Shown here: positions 21,475 through 33,028 of the stretch, piece after piece | Layout of the letters: each line of letters begins with the position of its first letter | Position numbering within the stretch: the first letter of the stretch is position 1 | NCBI GenBank assembly: GCA_002633025.1 | Contig: NMRB01000139.1 | Location: 180,137-244,136, forward strand | DNA length: 64,000 nt | Direction of reading: 5' to 3' | From: Notospermus geniculatus | Taxonomy: Eukaryota; Nemertea; Pilidiophora; Heteronemertea; Lineidae | Translations under genes and position numbers: made by a program | The notes under the pieces: generated by a model | Seen by the model: only the letters and a program-made list of their open reading frames with translations | Database searches by the model: none | Told to the model about the DNA's origin: nothing

Positions 21475-24400
21475 ATGAAGTCCCTCTTCGGCGTCGTCTG
21501 CCTGACAGTCCTTGTTGGCATGGCAACACCATGTTGTTTCCCAGATCAGATATCGGTTGATTTTGCAGTGAGCATGAATATGACGATGGCCCTTCATGTT
21601 GGTGAGAAAAAGCAAATGTCTCGGAGCCAGTCAGTAACTGGAAGGTAAGTAGCATGACTTGTTTTTATGACCACGTGCTTCCACCGAATGAATATGTCGC
21701 AGAGCGCTGTAGGCCTTTCCTGATGTGCCGCCCCCGGCTTTTTTTTCCTAACCGGTATAGATTCCTAACCAGTATATCCTTTAAGAAATGATATTAACGA
21801 AGTGAATGGTGGGTAATGGTTGGGTAAGTGTAAGGGTTAGGGCTAGGGTCAGGTTTAGTATTGGGAGTAGTATTAGGATTAGGATTCGCTTTTGCTATAT
21901 AGGTTAGGAAAAAAAGTTGGTCGTAATGGATATATCGGTTAGGAAAAAAGTTCGCATGCTGCCGAGGGTCCACAAATCTTGCCTTTCCTAAGAGAGATGG
22001 AATCTAGTGACAAGAGGAAAATGATGATTTGTTCCTGTGATGTAATGAATATGCAAAATATTCCTGGAAACATGCCAGAAAATTAGGTGCATTTACTTTT
22101 GACTAGGGGTGTACATGCAATTTCATGGTTAAAGGGAGACTCCACTCATTGTAAGCTTTTGAATTTTTATCAATCCATGGAGACTAATGCCATGAGTTGT
22201 GATGTCACTAGTGCATGACCTTTGTAGTGAATGAGCTAATACTGTGACTGCCTGGGCCTATTGGTTGTTCCTTCATAAATATGCATTGAGCACACATGAC
22301 ATCATGTGTGCTGTGCTATGGTCCCCTTGGGATTCAATTAAAATACTTAAAATGATGAGTTTGCTGATTTTAAAAAAATCTGACATGTTGCAGATATCAA
22401 TGAATTTGAATGTATTAATGATATTTCAAAAATTCAAAATTTTACACAATGAGTGGAGTATCCCTTTAAAGATAATGTATCACGGGTACTTTTGCGGGCC
22501 ACGAAAATCATTGCTTATTTACATTTTGTTTGTTTGTGTCCAGTCTTTCTTTGTCTTATGAGTAATTTATTGGTAGCATGCCCCTCTAGGAATTCTGTTG
22601 ATATAATACGAAAAGTCGTCTCCGAATTTTGCAAATTTTCGACCCCAAATTTGCAAAATTCGGAGACGACGTTTCGTATTATATCATTTTGTGTGTCGTT
22701 CTTTGTGCTTTATTTTGGATATCTAGAAATTCTTTTGATACCGAAAGTATTCAATTTGATGGGTTGGCATGTCCCAAAAGTCCAACATAACATAATGTAA
22801 ACAGCCATATTTACAAACATTGAATGTAAACAATGAAGCCACCATACATTGTCTTTAAAGATAATATATCACGACTTCATTGTTTACATTCAATGTTTGT
22901 AAACATGGGTGTTTACGTTATGTTATTTTGGACTTTTGGGACATGCCAACCCACCAAATTGAATACTTTTGGAATCAACAGAATTTCTAGAGGGGCATGC
23001 CACCAACAAATTACTCATAAGACAAAGAAAGCCCGGACATAAACAAACAAAATGTAAATAAACAATGAATTTCGTGGCCCGCGAAAATACCCGTGATACA
23101 TTGTCTTTAAGAAACTATAATACTGAATACTTCAGTCGACAAAATCAATTTTTTATTTCAGCGCATCTCTTGATTTCGCGGCGCAGAAGTTTTACCTGTC
23201 GATCCCGCGATTCCAGGCCGAAGCGTTCGTCGACCTTAGTGGGGTAGGCAACGTTTATTCTGTAGTGCTAAATGATGACCAATCCAAGTTCTTGCTAATA
23301 TTTCTTGGTCCAAATCATAATGATATACATTGTACCATTGTACTCTATAGAGGGTTGCAATGTGAACATAGACTTTAGCAACAGGCAGTAACATGCGCAT
23401 TTACAAAAGAGGTGGCAGTTGGAGAAATAGCAGCTGCCACCTCTTCTGTGAATAGGCATGTTAATCTCTGTGTTCACATTAAAGTCGACTGACCCAAGGC
23501 TCTCGACTCATCATTCAGCCGGGTCAGTCGATTTAAAAAAACACCCCTACCGCATTGAGTTTTGCCGCAAATGTGCGCTTGGCCTTGGTGTGGAACGCTT
23601 GTATCGGGTGCTCGGACCAATAAAGAGTTGACCTTCAACAAGGTGTCGCACTCGTTTTTTAAGTATTTCCACAATTAGATCAACATGGCAATGTACTACC
23701 TATCGGACATAATGGCTGAATGAATTTTGTGAAATATGATATCTACATGTATCTCGATTCACCAAGAGATATTAACCCCTTCCTATCAGCTGAGCGCAAG
23801 GCCCATGGGCCTCTTGTTAAGTATTTCCACAATTAGATCAACATGGCAATGTACTACCTATCGGACATAATGGCTGAATGAATTTGAAAGTACATGTATC
23901 ACGGATGATATTTGTTGTTCTTATCTTTTCTGTAGAAAGGCGCTGGAAAAGCGACAGCAGTCGCGATGTCGCAAGGACCAGGAGGTCCACGGCTGCGGTG
24001 CAATTCGGGAACAATCAGAGGAAAGATCGGAAAATCTTGGCAATGCCTTCTTGGTATGTATAGAGGGTAATGCAGTTCTCCCAACTGGTCCTATTCCATA
24101 TCTCTCATCATAAAGGAATCAAATATAAAGGTTTGACTGCGAACGATGAAGTAACTGAGGGATACACTTCATGTCTTGCCACCAGATGTCTCTCACTGCC
24201 TGAATTTTGGCTTTACGTAATAGGCAGGAGCTTGTACTACTCTCAAAATGGAAGTGATTTTGTAGAACTTCATGTGGTTTCGTTCCAGATAATACCGACC
24301 TTTTTATAGACCTGGGTGGAGATTACCTCGTCTACCTACCCCCCAAGGCTCATGGACTAGTATCGATGAGGCAGAACACGTGTTTCCCCGATAGGGCGGA

Positions 24401-25707
24401 GGTTGTATACGTTAGGAACGACTCATATTGTAAGGAACTTTTCACATTCAGGGCTTCAATTTCGAAGCCGTCTCATGTCATGAAATCGAAGCCTTCTCAT
24501 GTCCACCAATCGGTGCAATGTGCACATCAAAATGCCATGAAGCTGCCTGTAGGGTCCCTTTCAGACTTAAATTCATCCTCTTTCAGCCTTGACAACGATT
24601 TCTCTTCGCTTCGAAGTCACCAACTTTGAGGACAAAATTGTGGACGAAACAGTCTTTAAGCCACCGTGCAAAGCACCGCCAGGAAGAGGTTATCCCTTTA
24701 CGGTACGGAGATAGGTTTTGCTTTAATTTCATTTAAATTTTGTCACGTGATTTCCAAGCTTCCTGCCACTATGACCAATAACTGGCTTGCGATGCAACTG
24801 GGCACTCGATCGCCGTAGTGGACTCGCTAGTGATTTCCACCAATGGCGAAGATGTGATCAATTTCAAGTCGGCGACCGGTAGCAGGTTGCAAAACAAGTC
24901 GCAAATCAGAAAACCAGCATGCAGTGGATTCCTAGCTTCAGGAACTTCGAAAAACGTTTGGGATACGCGTAATGCTATGGCGCAAGTCCGGCAACATCTA
25001 AAGGCGGTGACAGACTAGTGCGTACGCGACGCGGAGCGACGCGTTTTCTTTTGTGTTTTTGCGCTCCACTGCACATGGTGCTCAGTAGTGCCTGAAAACA
25101 CAAAAGAAAACGCTCAGCTCCGCGCCGCGTCGCGCTAGTCTGTCACCGGCTTAACAACGGCCCATTGGAATGCGGAAGTCATGTACATGTAATGTGGCAG
25201 AGCTTTGCGGTTTTTAATCATGCCTGTCGACCATTTGGTTGTTCCCCACGATTGTTCGCGCTCTGCACCGATTACTCAAGAGCCGCATTCCATTGGGTCG
25301 TAGTTAGATGTTGCCGGTGTGAAAGGAATCCAAGTCCCCCTGGAATGAAAGTCCGGTCTTATTGTTCAGCGAGGGATTAGAATATATGGCTAGAGAGACC
25401 ATATAACCATTCGAATATACCCTTACAATAGCGGGCTATTGTTTGGAGGATCTGCATTCCTAGGACGCCGATTCCTGTCAGACCTGTTTCAACTTCTCCT
25501 TTTCTTCAGATTCCAACGCCAAACGAGTTGATGCGCGAGTTCATTAGAGAGCCCGGAGATCGACGTCCTAATCCAGGTCGGGACGGTCCGGGGGGTTCGG
25601 AGGAGTCGGCGGAAGAGGCCTCCCGGGAGGCGAGTGGTGAGAGTGATGATGATAGCGACAAGAAAAAGAAAAAAAGACAATGCGCCTTACAAGGCATAAC
25701 TTGCTAG
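21475..25707 (+). CDS. Ependymin-like secreted protein, copy 3 (complete, 274 aa)
   Basis: Coding exons are 21475-21644, 23162-23243, 23936-24053, 24289-24429, 24587-24702 and 25510-25707 (TAG), 825 nt with an intact frame. It has a signal peptide MKSLFGVVCLTVLVGMA then PCCFPDQ; SLDFAAQKFYL; a lysine/glycine-rich exon 3 ending GKIGKSWQC; DLGGDYLVYLPPKAHGL with NTCFPDRAEVVYV; and NFEDKIVDETVFKPPCKAP. Exon 6 begins IPTPNELMREF, continues with Gly/Pro/Arg, then an acidic ESAEEAS..SDDDSD run, then KKKKKRQC and a second Cys before the stop. The C-terminal KKKKKR cluster after an acidic run is unusual for ependymins. The near-identical partner is copy 5. Differences I see include Met/Val, Arg/Gln, Asn/Asp, Ile/Met and Arg/Ser. 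Confidence 0.75.
22133..22465. mobile_element. TTAA-flanked MITE, family B (present only in the first unit)
   Basis: The 333-bp element starts agggagactccactcattgt and ends acaatgagtggagtatccct (19 of 20 bases inverted). TTAA lies at 22129-22132 and 22466-22469. The same place in the second unit (35668) reads catggTTAAagataatg with no insertion, giving a clean empty site. It lies in intron 1 of copy 3. Confidence 0.9.
22470..23106. mobile_element. Large TTAA-flanked foldback, family D
   Basis: The arms agataatgtatcacgggtac..ttgcgggccacgaaa and tttcgtggcccgcgaaa..tacccgtgatacattgtct pair over hundreds of bases. TTAA is at 22466-22469 and 23107-23110. The interior contains further hairpins (tcgtctccgaattttgcaaa and complement, 22617-22670; gtttacattcaatgtttgta and complement, about 22810-22905). 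Its partner in the second unit is 35672-36313. Confidence 0.8.
24988..25318. repeat. Foldback element split by a Harbinger-like MITE (first unit)
   Basis: The arms ccggcaacatcta / tagatgttgccgg and cccattggaatgcgg / ccgcattccattggg define a hairpin that is uninterrupted in the second unit (38113-38283). Here 25002-25151 is inserted into its left arm. Confidence 0.75.
25002..25151. mobile_element. MITE with TAA target duplication (first unit only)
   Basis: The 150-bp element starts aggcggtgacagactagtgc and ends gcgctagtctgtcaccggct. TAA lies on both sides (24999-25001, 25152-25154). The second unit reads acatcTAActacg at the same place, an empty site. The 3-bp target suggests PIF/Harbinger (inference). 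Confidence 0.85.
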
Positions 25708-26591
25708 GTGCCTGTCATTTTGGTTCCCGAAGCCACCGCTGGCTGCCATCTTTGCGGCATAAAAGTTGTCGCGGATCTATTTATAGATCATATGTTGACA
25801 TCACGGGTTATTTTTAGAATGGGGTACCCGCAGCCACGTGGGTGTTAAATGTAATCGAACATGTTTCTCGATGAGAATGTTTGTATGTGTTGGAGATCTA
25901 CAAAGCTCAAAATCATCGCCGTTTTTAAGACCGGAGAGAATGAAATTTTACGGGAAAATGGACTCCTACATGTACAATGACGTCACTAATAAAATGGAAG
26001 CCAGAACCGAACCCTTCTAGCCCTAGCAGTGGCTTCGTGAACCAAAACGATTTACCTGTGAACCCCACCGCTAAACGTAACGAATATTAAACTGAATACA
26101 ATGTGCAGTTCAGATAAAGATAAATAAGATGCCTGTTATGAAATTTTCACAAAATCTCATGGGCCTAGTTTATAAAAAGCGTCAGGCACAGGCGTTTCTT
26201 AAAGACGGTCCATATTCTTGTTCGGTTAACAGCGTAACCTTGCGGACAGCTACACAAAATCCATTATACAGGTTGGCCTAGGCCTAAACCTGTGTTTTAG
26301 GTCCCAGATTGTAATGATTTATTCCTTTGCCCATCTGTAATGAGAATAAAATCACGAAACCGTCATTAATGTTTGTCTCTGCTGTTATATTTTTTTGTAT
26401 ATTTCTGAATCGCCTGTTTTGTGTAATTTTGGCAATATTCTCACCCCCTCACACCAAGAATACCGTAGAATCGGAGTTAAGACATTACTTCTGCAGGTCA
26501 GCCCACTTCATTACTATGACAGTCAAATGGTTGCATATTTGTACACGACAATGCTTCCATGAGTAGCCTATTTAAAAATGTTTTCGTCACA

Positions 26592-26740
26592 AATGTTTTC
26601 AGTCTTTTCTAGAGTTTCAGATTGTAAAGTTCCACTTGAAAAAGACCCCGGTTGGGGTCGAAAATTCGTGAATTCTGGAGATTGACTTCTTGCTTATTAT
26701 CATTTTGTGTGTCAATTTTGTGCTATTCTGCATCTTGGGT
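26592..26740. mobile_element. 149-bp insertion with 10-bp target duplication (first unit only)
   Basis: The word tttcgtcaca flanks the insert (26582-26591 and 26741-26750). The second unit has a single tttcgccaca near 39555, an empty site with one mismatch. The insert contains cgaccccaaccggggtc-type inverted sequence, and a reverse-complement relative lies at about 35395-35573 next to the N gap. There are no terminal inverted repeats, so the class is uncertain. Confidence 0.7.
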
Positions 26741-27537
26741 TTTCGTCACATCGCTTGGCGAAATTTGCTTCGCAGTGTGCACGCGGCCTTATGTCGCAAA
26801 TACGTTGGTCCATCAATTTATTCCAATCGTGGTTATCATGAGAAGGACTTCGACTGGCAGATTTTGTCTGACTCGGCGGATTTGTGCTTGCCTTTGCCTG
26901 GCTTAGAACGTGAACATGGAAAACTTCGGCTTTTCCAAAACCGCGTCAGAAAAAGCGATCTGCTTTTGACATCAACGGTGCAAAAAATATATATTACATG
27001 CAAGTATCGTTTAATATGCATAATTTGGCAGTATTTTATCATTTTGGGTCAAATCATGATTTCCAAAGGTGTAATTGCAACAATTCAAGCAATAGCCGTG
27101 ATATTTCACTGACATTCTTTCGCTGCTGCATTAAAAACAAGATCGCTGTGGTGAGCTATTACGTATCAACGCCTACAATCACATGTACCATGGGTTCGGA
27201 ATAGTTATTTGGTCTAAACCGATGCCAGCAGTGGACACGGTGATGCAGAACTACGAAAACTTACCAAATTTCAAAACCCGAAACCCGGGTTCATACTACT
27301 TAACTTCAGACTTCGGTGTCTTGCAGTAACTCTGCCAGACAGAACGCTGGCTTGTCGCAGTGGTATGAATTAATTCGACGATGTCGCGCGTCGTTCGGAG
27401 ACGCTCGGCGTCCGTAGTACGAATCAAGTCTAAAAAATACAGGGCATTTCTCTCCGATGTTCGGCGTACATTTTTAATCATTTTCATCTATCAAAGAACT
27501 AAATTATCGATGGACGGGAATCGGGATAAATCACAAT

Positions 27538-27736
27538 CACAACGATTATATATTGGTCCATGTAATGGGAGGCAGAAATGATTGCAACCAAAAGAAAACG
27601 CCATAAAATTTCAAATGCCAAACAAATTTTTCATTAAATCGAAAATGTCGCTATTATATAAATTTGGCCACCAGATATCGAGCCGTCAGAAAGGTTACCT
27701 AGGTATCGGGACAAGATATCGGGAGACAATATATTG
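27538..27736 (+). promoter_or_regulatory. Promoter and non-coding exon 0 of copy 4
   Basis: Conserved aacgattatatattggtcca, gaggcagaaatgattg and aacgccataaaa are followed by TATATAAA at 27655-27662. The presumed exon ends at acaatatattg|gtaagtcagttct (27736). It has the same layout as copies 2, 3, 5 and 6. Confidence 0.65.
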
Positions 27737-28133
27737 GTAAGTCAGTTCTCTTTACTCTATTCTTAGATTTTCTAGATGAACCATGCTTGAAAATCAAATT
27801 TGCTGTCACCGCTTGGAAGCAAATTGAGAGGGGCGGAAAAGTGTATATCTGGCCGACCTATTGCCACCTTTTCCATTTTGGAAAGAAAATACACGTCCCA
27901 ATTCTACATGTATTAGTCTGGACGCAAAACCCCGAAAAGAGTCGTAACCCCTTTTTCTCTGATAACAGCAGTGTTTTGATATTTTCTGAATCTTTGGTGG
28001 TAGCGAATCAGAATCCGCCGGGTGCCACCGCGTCACCCTTCTGTAGCGTTTAGAGAAAACCGCGTTACCATGGCAGCGTTACCATGGCAACCGACTGCTA
28101 AAAAACTACAACTGCCTTCTTTTAGAACCCACC

Positions 28134-31100
28134 ATGAAGTCCCTCTTCGGCGTCGTCTGCCTGGCAGTCCTTGTTGGCATGGCAACTCCATGTTGTTTAC
28201 CAGATCAGGTATCATTTGATTTCGAACTCGGTATCAATATCACAGGGAGTAGAGTGGGTCAGTCTCGGCCGAAGGCGACCTACAGAGAGTCTCTAATGGG
28301 AAGGTAAGTAAACTCTCATGGTCACGAGTTTCACTCTTAGACTCGTTCCCGTCTTTGCCACTGGTCACGCACCTGTCATGCATGGCCAATTCATTTCCCA
28401 TTGGAAATGGCGAGATGCCTGTGCTTATAGATTGGTCCCAGACCTTCGTTGGAAGGAACGGTTTGGTTCTGGGCCATGGACTAAACACTTCTCCATTCAT
28501 TTATTACACCTCTTGGATCGGGGATATAAGCTACTATTCCACGAAATGGTGCTATAAAATCAAACTATTCACTGCACGCTGAAGCAGGTTTTATGTGTAA
28601 ACGGTAGCTTTCCAAGTCAACGCCCTGAAGAAGGCGTTAATGCCGAAAGTTCGGCCCTTTGTAACTTCAAGTTGATCTGATAAAATGGCGTCAAAAACAC
28701 TTTAAAATATAACTGATAAATCGTACTGGACAAAAGCTACTGCTCTTTTCAGCGGATCTTTTGATTTCATCAAGCAGAAGTTTCATCTATCTGCTTCCAC
28801 ATCACAGTTCTTGGCCAAATCGTTCATAGACCTTAGCAAGGTAGGCGACATTTACCTGCAGTGCTGCACGGTGAACCAACGGCATAATTTTCAATAAAGT
28901 GTCCGGAGTAGTTCATAGATCTCCGAGTTTGGTCGTGCCAGCCAAGGCACCTAAATAGACATTCAAACGCCGCCATCTTGAATCTATTAGCTCTAGGATA
29001 ATTCGTCCCCAGAAAATTCGCCCCCAAGGAAAAATTCGTCCCTCGCCTCACGTTCATTTTTCATGAACATGAGGTGAGCATATGGTCCCTGGCCATTTTT
29101 GAATGGATAGTTGTGTTAAGGGAGATGTTGCAGGCATTTGGTATTTTATGTCGTTTCTTTAGAATGAAGGGACAGTAACAACAACCAAGACGCTCGTACG
29201 AGATGGACGTCTAGTTCAGCAGTGCAATACGTTTCCCATTACAGGAAGAGTGGGAAAACCTTGGCAATGCATTCTCGGTAGGTTTAGGGCTCGACAACAC
29301 AATTTGTCGGCTCTTGATAGTCTGTCCAGAAAACGAAAACGAGGACACACGATTTTCCTGTCCGTGATCGGCGAATGGTGTCGCCATCTCTGAAGTGATC
29401 GTGGAACTACACGTCCTAATATGGTGCACCCGACTGCCATCTGTTGTTCCTCGGAAGGATCACCAGCAAATCAGGCCACCCTCCACGGGTAATACGCTGG
29501 TAATCAATAAAAAGCAACGTTTACAAAAAAATCATAAATACCCGAGTATTCGAAAGGCATCAATCGCCAGCACTCTGGGGCAGCACGCGTTTACCACGAG
29601 GCCAAATCCCCATCTTCAAAAAAGATGGCTGAATGACCCACAAAGAACCTCGCGCCAATCGGATGTGGAATGGAGAGTAGGCTACATACAAAAAACGTTT
29701 TGTTTTTCCGCTGATGAAAACCCTGTGTCCTTTTTTCAGATGGTTAACAAGTTTGTTTCTTTCCAGACAATAAAGATATCTTTACGGACCTTAGCAATAG
29801 GACCTACCGCATCCACCTTGCTCAGAAGGTTCACGGACTAATCACGTTGAATCCGGACACGTGTTTACCCACCACCGCGGACGTGGAATACGTCATAAAC
29901 GGAACGTATCGTAAGAAATCGTGAAAATAAAGCAAGGTTCATTGGCACACGGATCCGATCCGTTTCCAGTCCGTTTGCCCCTAGTTTTCCGGAGACGACA
30001 ACGCTGAAGTCCATTTGATAGATTTTGTACGGACATGAACAGGACCAATTCCGTGTGCCAATGAACCTTGCTTTATGGGTGGCGTCCACTAGAGCGCCGA
30101 CAACATTAGGAAGGGTTCGGGAAGCAAATGTGTCATTTCGGCATTGCTTCCGCATCAAGTCCTATTGGTCGTTTTACCCTTTCCCGAACGTGCAGAAATG
30201 CCGCGAACTGTTCCGGAATGATAAAGACAGTGAACGGAACCTTTCAAGAATATGCGGAGTGGTTGCCGAATGAATGCGGATTCACTAAATTTGCATTCCG
30301 CGTCTTGTCCGCGCCCTAGTGGACGCTAGGTTTTAGGCTGCGATTTCACAGAGCTACACAATACACGAACATGCAGGTTAACAAAGGGTTTACAGAGGGT
30401 TCGTGCCCGTGAAGTCATTAGAGAGTTTTCGCAAATCCCCGAAAACGCAAACGCCAATAACCATTGTTCGATGCCACGAAGAGAGCACCGAACAATAGGA
30501 TAGACGGTCGCGTCGGCATTTCGGGGGGCTTTGCGAAAACTCTAATCGGCGTATCCGTCGACGATGTCCGTATACCGTGCAGCGCCTTATTATTCGGTAT
30601 CACAGGCAAAGCAAGCAATGGAACTGTTTGTGTAAAATGCTCATGTCTAGAAAACGATGTGAACTTGATTAACTCTCGTAACAATTTCTTGACCTGCGTC
30701 AACAAATTTCTGCCATGAAGAATCAGTAGGCCTAGGATTGGTGGCAGTTTATGTAGTTAACCACATTTAAACGTTTATTCTGTTTCAGTCGTGTTTCAGA
30801 TGGCCCTTCACTTGGAACTCAACAACATTGTTGAAAAAGTTGACAATTGCGCCCTTCAGCCTCCATGCAAAGCAGAGAAAAGTTACAGGCCTGCAGCTAC
30901 GGTACGTAAGGCCGGGTTCACATAGAGCTACACGCTAAATAGACAGGGTGGCAAACAGGGTGGACTCATACAGCTATAGGCCTATAGACATCCTGCGAAA
31001 GTCGGCCATGACCGCTCAGAAAGGGAAAACCAATCTTGGCCTAGTGCATTTGTACAGTTGGCTCCTGTGCTTACGGTCTGTACAATGCACTGTGGCCCAG

Positions 31101-32204
31101 GTTTTACCCCTTCTGAGCTGTCATGGCCGACTTTCGCAGGATGTCTATACATGTACATGTGCATATTCATGACGTAGAACCGAAAATTTCGATATTCTTA
31201 CCGAACCGATCCAACTCGGAGCTCCACAGCACCGTCTCGACGATTCCGTTCTTCTCCGTAGGCGCAGCCACAACACAATCCCGGCAAGCGGCACAGCTTC
31301 TGCTGTATCCCGATAGGCCTATTCACCACTGCTAGCAGAGCCTTTATACCAACGTTTATTCGTATGTTACTTTGTTCCAACATAAAACGAACTCCAATAA
31401 AACTACGAACTGGTCTCTCCAAAGTCCTAATGGCAACTGCCTAAAATAACGTGTGCTTTTCGCATGATGGGTAGAAGAAAGATTGGCAATAATATTGCCC
31501 ATTGTGATCCTCATATTGTGCAATAATATTGATCGCGTATGGGCCGCTTTAGGGTACGCAAATCCTTTGTCAGGCTGATAGTGAACAATAGGTTGTCCGC
31601 AAAAGGACAATTACGGGAGCTTCGTGAATAAGGTCCCTGGTGTATTGTGTAACATAAAATTTCTGAACCACCCAAAATGATGTCCGCATGCGTGAACTAA
31701 AAATAGAATGACTCCACGTGCCAATGTTTATCAACATTAAAGGAGTTAGACGCCGAAGTTGTAAACAAGCTGGTTTGTTTACAAATATGGTCGGCAAACT
31801 AGTTTTATTCCTTCGTGCAGGTGGCAGCACCCGTGATCGTTAGACTGGTTCCCGGTCCGATGCAACTCACTCACGATATTCACGTCAGTACATATCACCG
31901 ACAATAGGTGGCAGCACCGCAGGCGTCCGTGAATAGAGAACCAGTGAGTGAGTGTTTACAACTTCGGCGTCTAACTCCTTTAACAGAACACACACTATGC
32001 ACTGTACGCCTGATTTTCATGTTCCCCATTTTCCAGGTTCCAGCTCGTCCAAAGGAAGCATTGCGTAGGATCCTTGGACTTCAAGACTCATCCCCACAGA
32101 ATGATAAGGTTGATGATGATAAAGACGACAGGAAGAAGAGAAATGTCCGCATCGATATACCTAAGTGGCGCAGTGCGCAGAAAAAGACAAAAGATGCGCA
32201 TTAG
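28134..32204 (+). CDS. Ependymin-like secreted protein, copy 4 (complete, 265 aa)
   Basis: Coding exons are 28134-28303, 28753-28840, 29163-29277, 29767-29910, 30789-30901 and 32037-32204 (TAG), 798 nt with an intact frame. The signal peptide (MKSLFGVVCLAVLVGMA) is followed by PCCLPDQ; SFDFIKQKFHL; QQCNTFPITGRVGKPWQC; KVHGLITLNPDTCLPTTADVEYV; and LELNNIVEK..NCALQPPCKAE. Exon 6 starts VPARPKEALRRIL, then a short DDDKDD run, then a basic end rich in Lys/Arg (KKRNVRIDIPKWRSAQKK) without the terminal cysteines of copies 2, 3 and 5. This tail is clearly a different type. Sequons NIT, NRT and NGT are visible. A TTAA MITE sits in intron 5. The near-identical partner is copy 6. Confidence 0.75.
29931..30074. 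repeat. Foldback MITE with AAGCAAGGTTCATTGGCACA arms (intron 4 of copy 4)
   Basis: The arms aagcaaggttcattggcaca / tgtgccaatgaaccttgctt pair over a 144-bp element. The second unit carries two such elements back to back (42716-43004). Confidence 0.8.
30080..30328. repeat. Foldback element in intron 4 of copy 4 (first unit only)
   Basis: The arms ggcgtccactagagcgc / gcgccctagtggacgc are opposed. Inner words (aatgtgtcatttcggcattg, gtgaacggaacc) show only weak pairing. The second unit lacks this block between the foldback and the ggctgcgatttcacagagc sequence. Confidence 0.55.
30983..31150. repeat. Foldback element in intron 5 of copy 4
   Basis: The arms tagacatcctgcgaaagtcg..ccatgac and gtcatgg..ccgactttcgcaggatgtcta pair, and ttgtaca/tgtacaa lies near the loop. 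It is repeated at about 43638-43805 in copy 6. Confidence 0.75.
31741..31979. mobile_element. TTAA-flanked MITE, family C (intron 5 of copy 4 only)
   Basis: The 239-bp element has a perfect terminal inverted repeat of about 26 bp beginning aggagttagacgccgaagtt. TTAA is at 31737-31740 and 31980-31983. In copy 6 the site reads caacaTTAAcagaac (about 44409), an empty site. A second element of this family ends at 35380, in the second unit. Confidence 0.9.
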
Positions 32205-32504
32205 AAGGCATGGGTTCGAACATCCGCATTGTAATCAAATTTTAACCAGCGACTGAGCAAAGGTCATTGAAAACAATGTGCAGTTCGGAGAAGTGCGTTA
32301 ATGATTAATCCACGTGCGAGAAACACTGACTGGCACACCAATATACATGTACGCTTACCATGAGGTGCAGGGCAATCATGCACTCCAGAAACCAATGCTT
32401 CCCGTTGTCATGTAAAAGTAATGTATAATGGTCCGCCAAAGAAGAAAGTGAGTTTTTCGACAGAGATGTTTTTTTAATGTCAATATTATTATTTGTCCAA
32501 ACAA

Positions 32505-32510
32505 AATAAA
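32505..32510 (+). terminator. Candidate poly(A) signal of copy 4
   Basis: AATAAA lies about 300 bp after the stop. It is conserved in copy 6 at 44919-44924. Confidence 0.4.
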
Positions 32511-32528
32511 CTTTAGGAATTGCTTATN

Positions 32529-32620
32529 CGTGCCCTGCTAACGGACAACGACGGACGACGACGGCCGACGACGGACGACGGACGCTCGGCCATCGTATAA
32601 GCTCACCACAGGTGAGCTAA
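32529..32620. repeat. Junction between the two duplicated units
   Basis: After an n at 32528, 92 bp of a GAC/CGG-rich repeat related to 508-583 separates the end of unit 1 from the start of unit 2. It belongs to neither unit's aligned part. It may be the true left flank of a second haplotype or a mis-join. Confidence 0.6.
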
Positions 32621-32937
32621 TAAAATGTATTACATCGTTACTGGACTCGGGAGTTGTACGGTGATAAAGCCATTAAAATCCGGGGCCAGTGGCTGTGGTG
32701 TTTTTTGACAAAATTGTTGTATACATGTACTTTTTTATCTTCTGATTATATGTGCCTATTTTTGATGACATTAGGAAGTTAGCGACTATAATGCTGATCA
32801 AGATGCTTTTTGTTTCATTGAAAAGTTCCAGCTGGTTAAAAAGTTATAACATATTTAATAGATTTGGTCGGAGGACAATTTTGGGCCTAATTTGATGACG
32901 TTATCTCAGGAATTTGCATAATGAAATGAGCATGAAA

Positions 32938-33028
32938 GAGCCGGGAATGAAATCCCATTATGGCCCGGGCTGGATTCGAACCCGGGACCTGCGGCTTCCT
33001 AAGCGGACGTATCAGGCTCTTGTTGACC
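32938..33028 (-). repeat. tRNA-derived SINE-like repeat (second unit)
   Basis: Copy of the element at 19761-19851, with the same B box GGTTCGAATCC on the - strand. Confidence 0.5.

Larger units (their letters stand above)
19444..32527 (+). repeat. Duplicated two-gene unit, first copy (13.1 kb; genes 3 and 4)
   Basis: From taaaatgtattatatcgtta (19444) to the 3' flank of gene 4 (ggaattgcttat, 32527) this block is near-identical to 32621-44941, with insertions and deletions of transposons as the main differences. In several stretches (for example 27300-29930 against 40100-42720) only scattered single-base changes are seen. The unit ends at a single unresolved base (32528). Confidence 0.9.

Noticed and set aside
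28625-28665. Hammerhead or other ribozyme near 'cctgaagaaggcgttaatgccgaaagttcgg'-type sequence
   Set aside because: Two small stems are present, but the CUGAUGA and GAAA core arrangement of a hammerhead is not. Similar words are common in dispersed repeats.
29395-29841. A 148-codon reading frame (and its copy at 42181-42627) on the + strand
   Set aside because: It runs through intron 3 into exon 4 of copies 4 and 6. The spliced exon 4 uses a different, paralogue-conserved frame with proper AG/GT borders.
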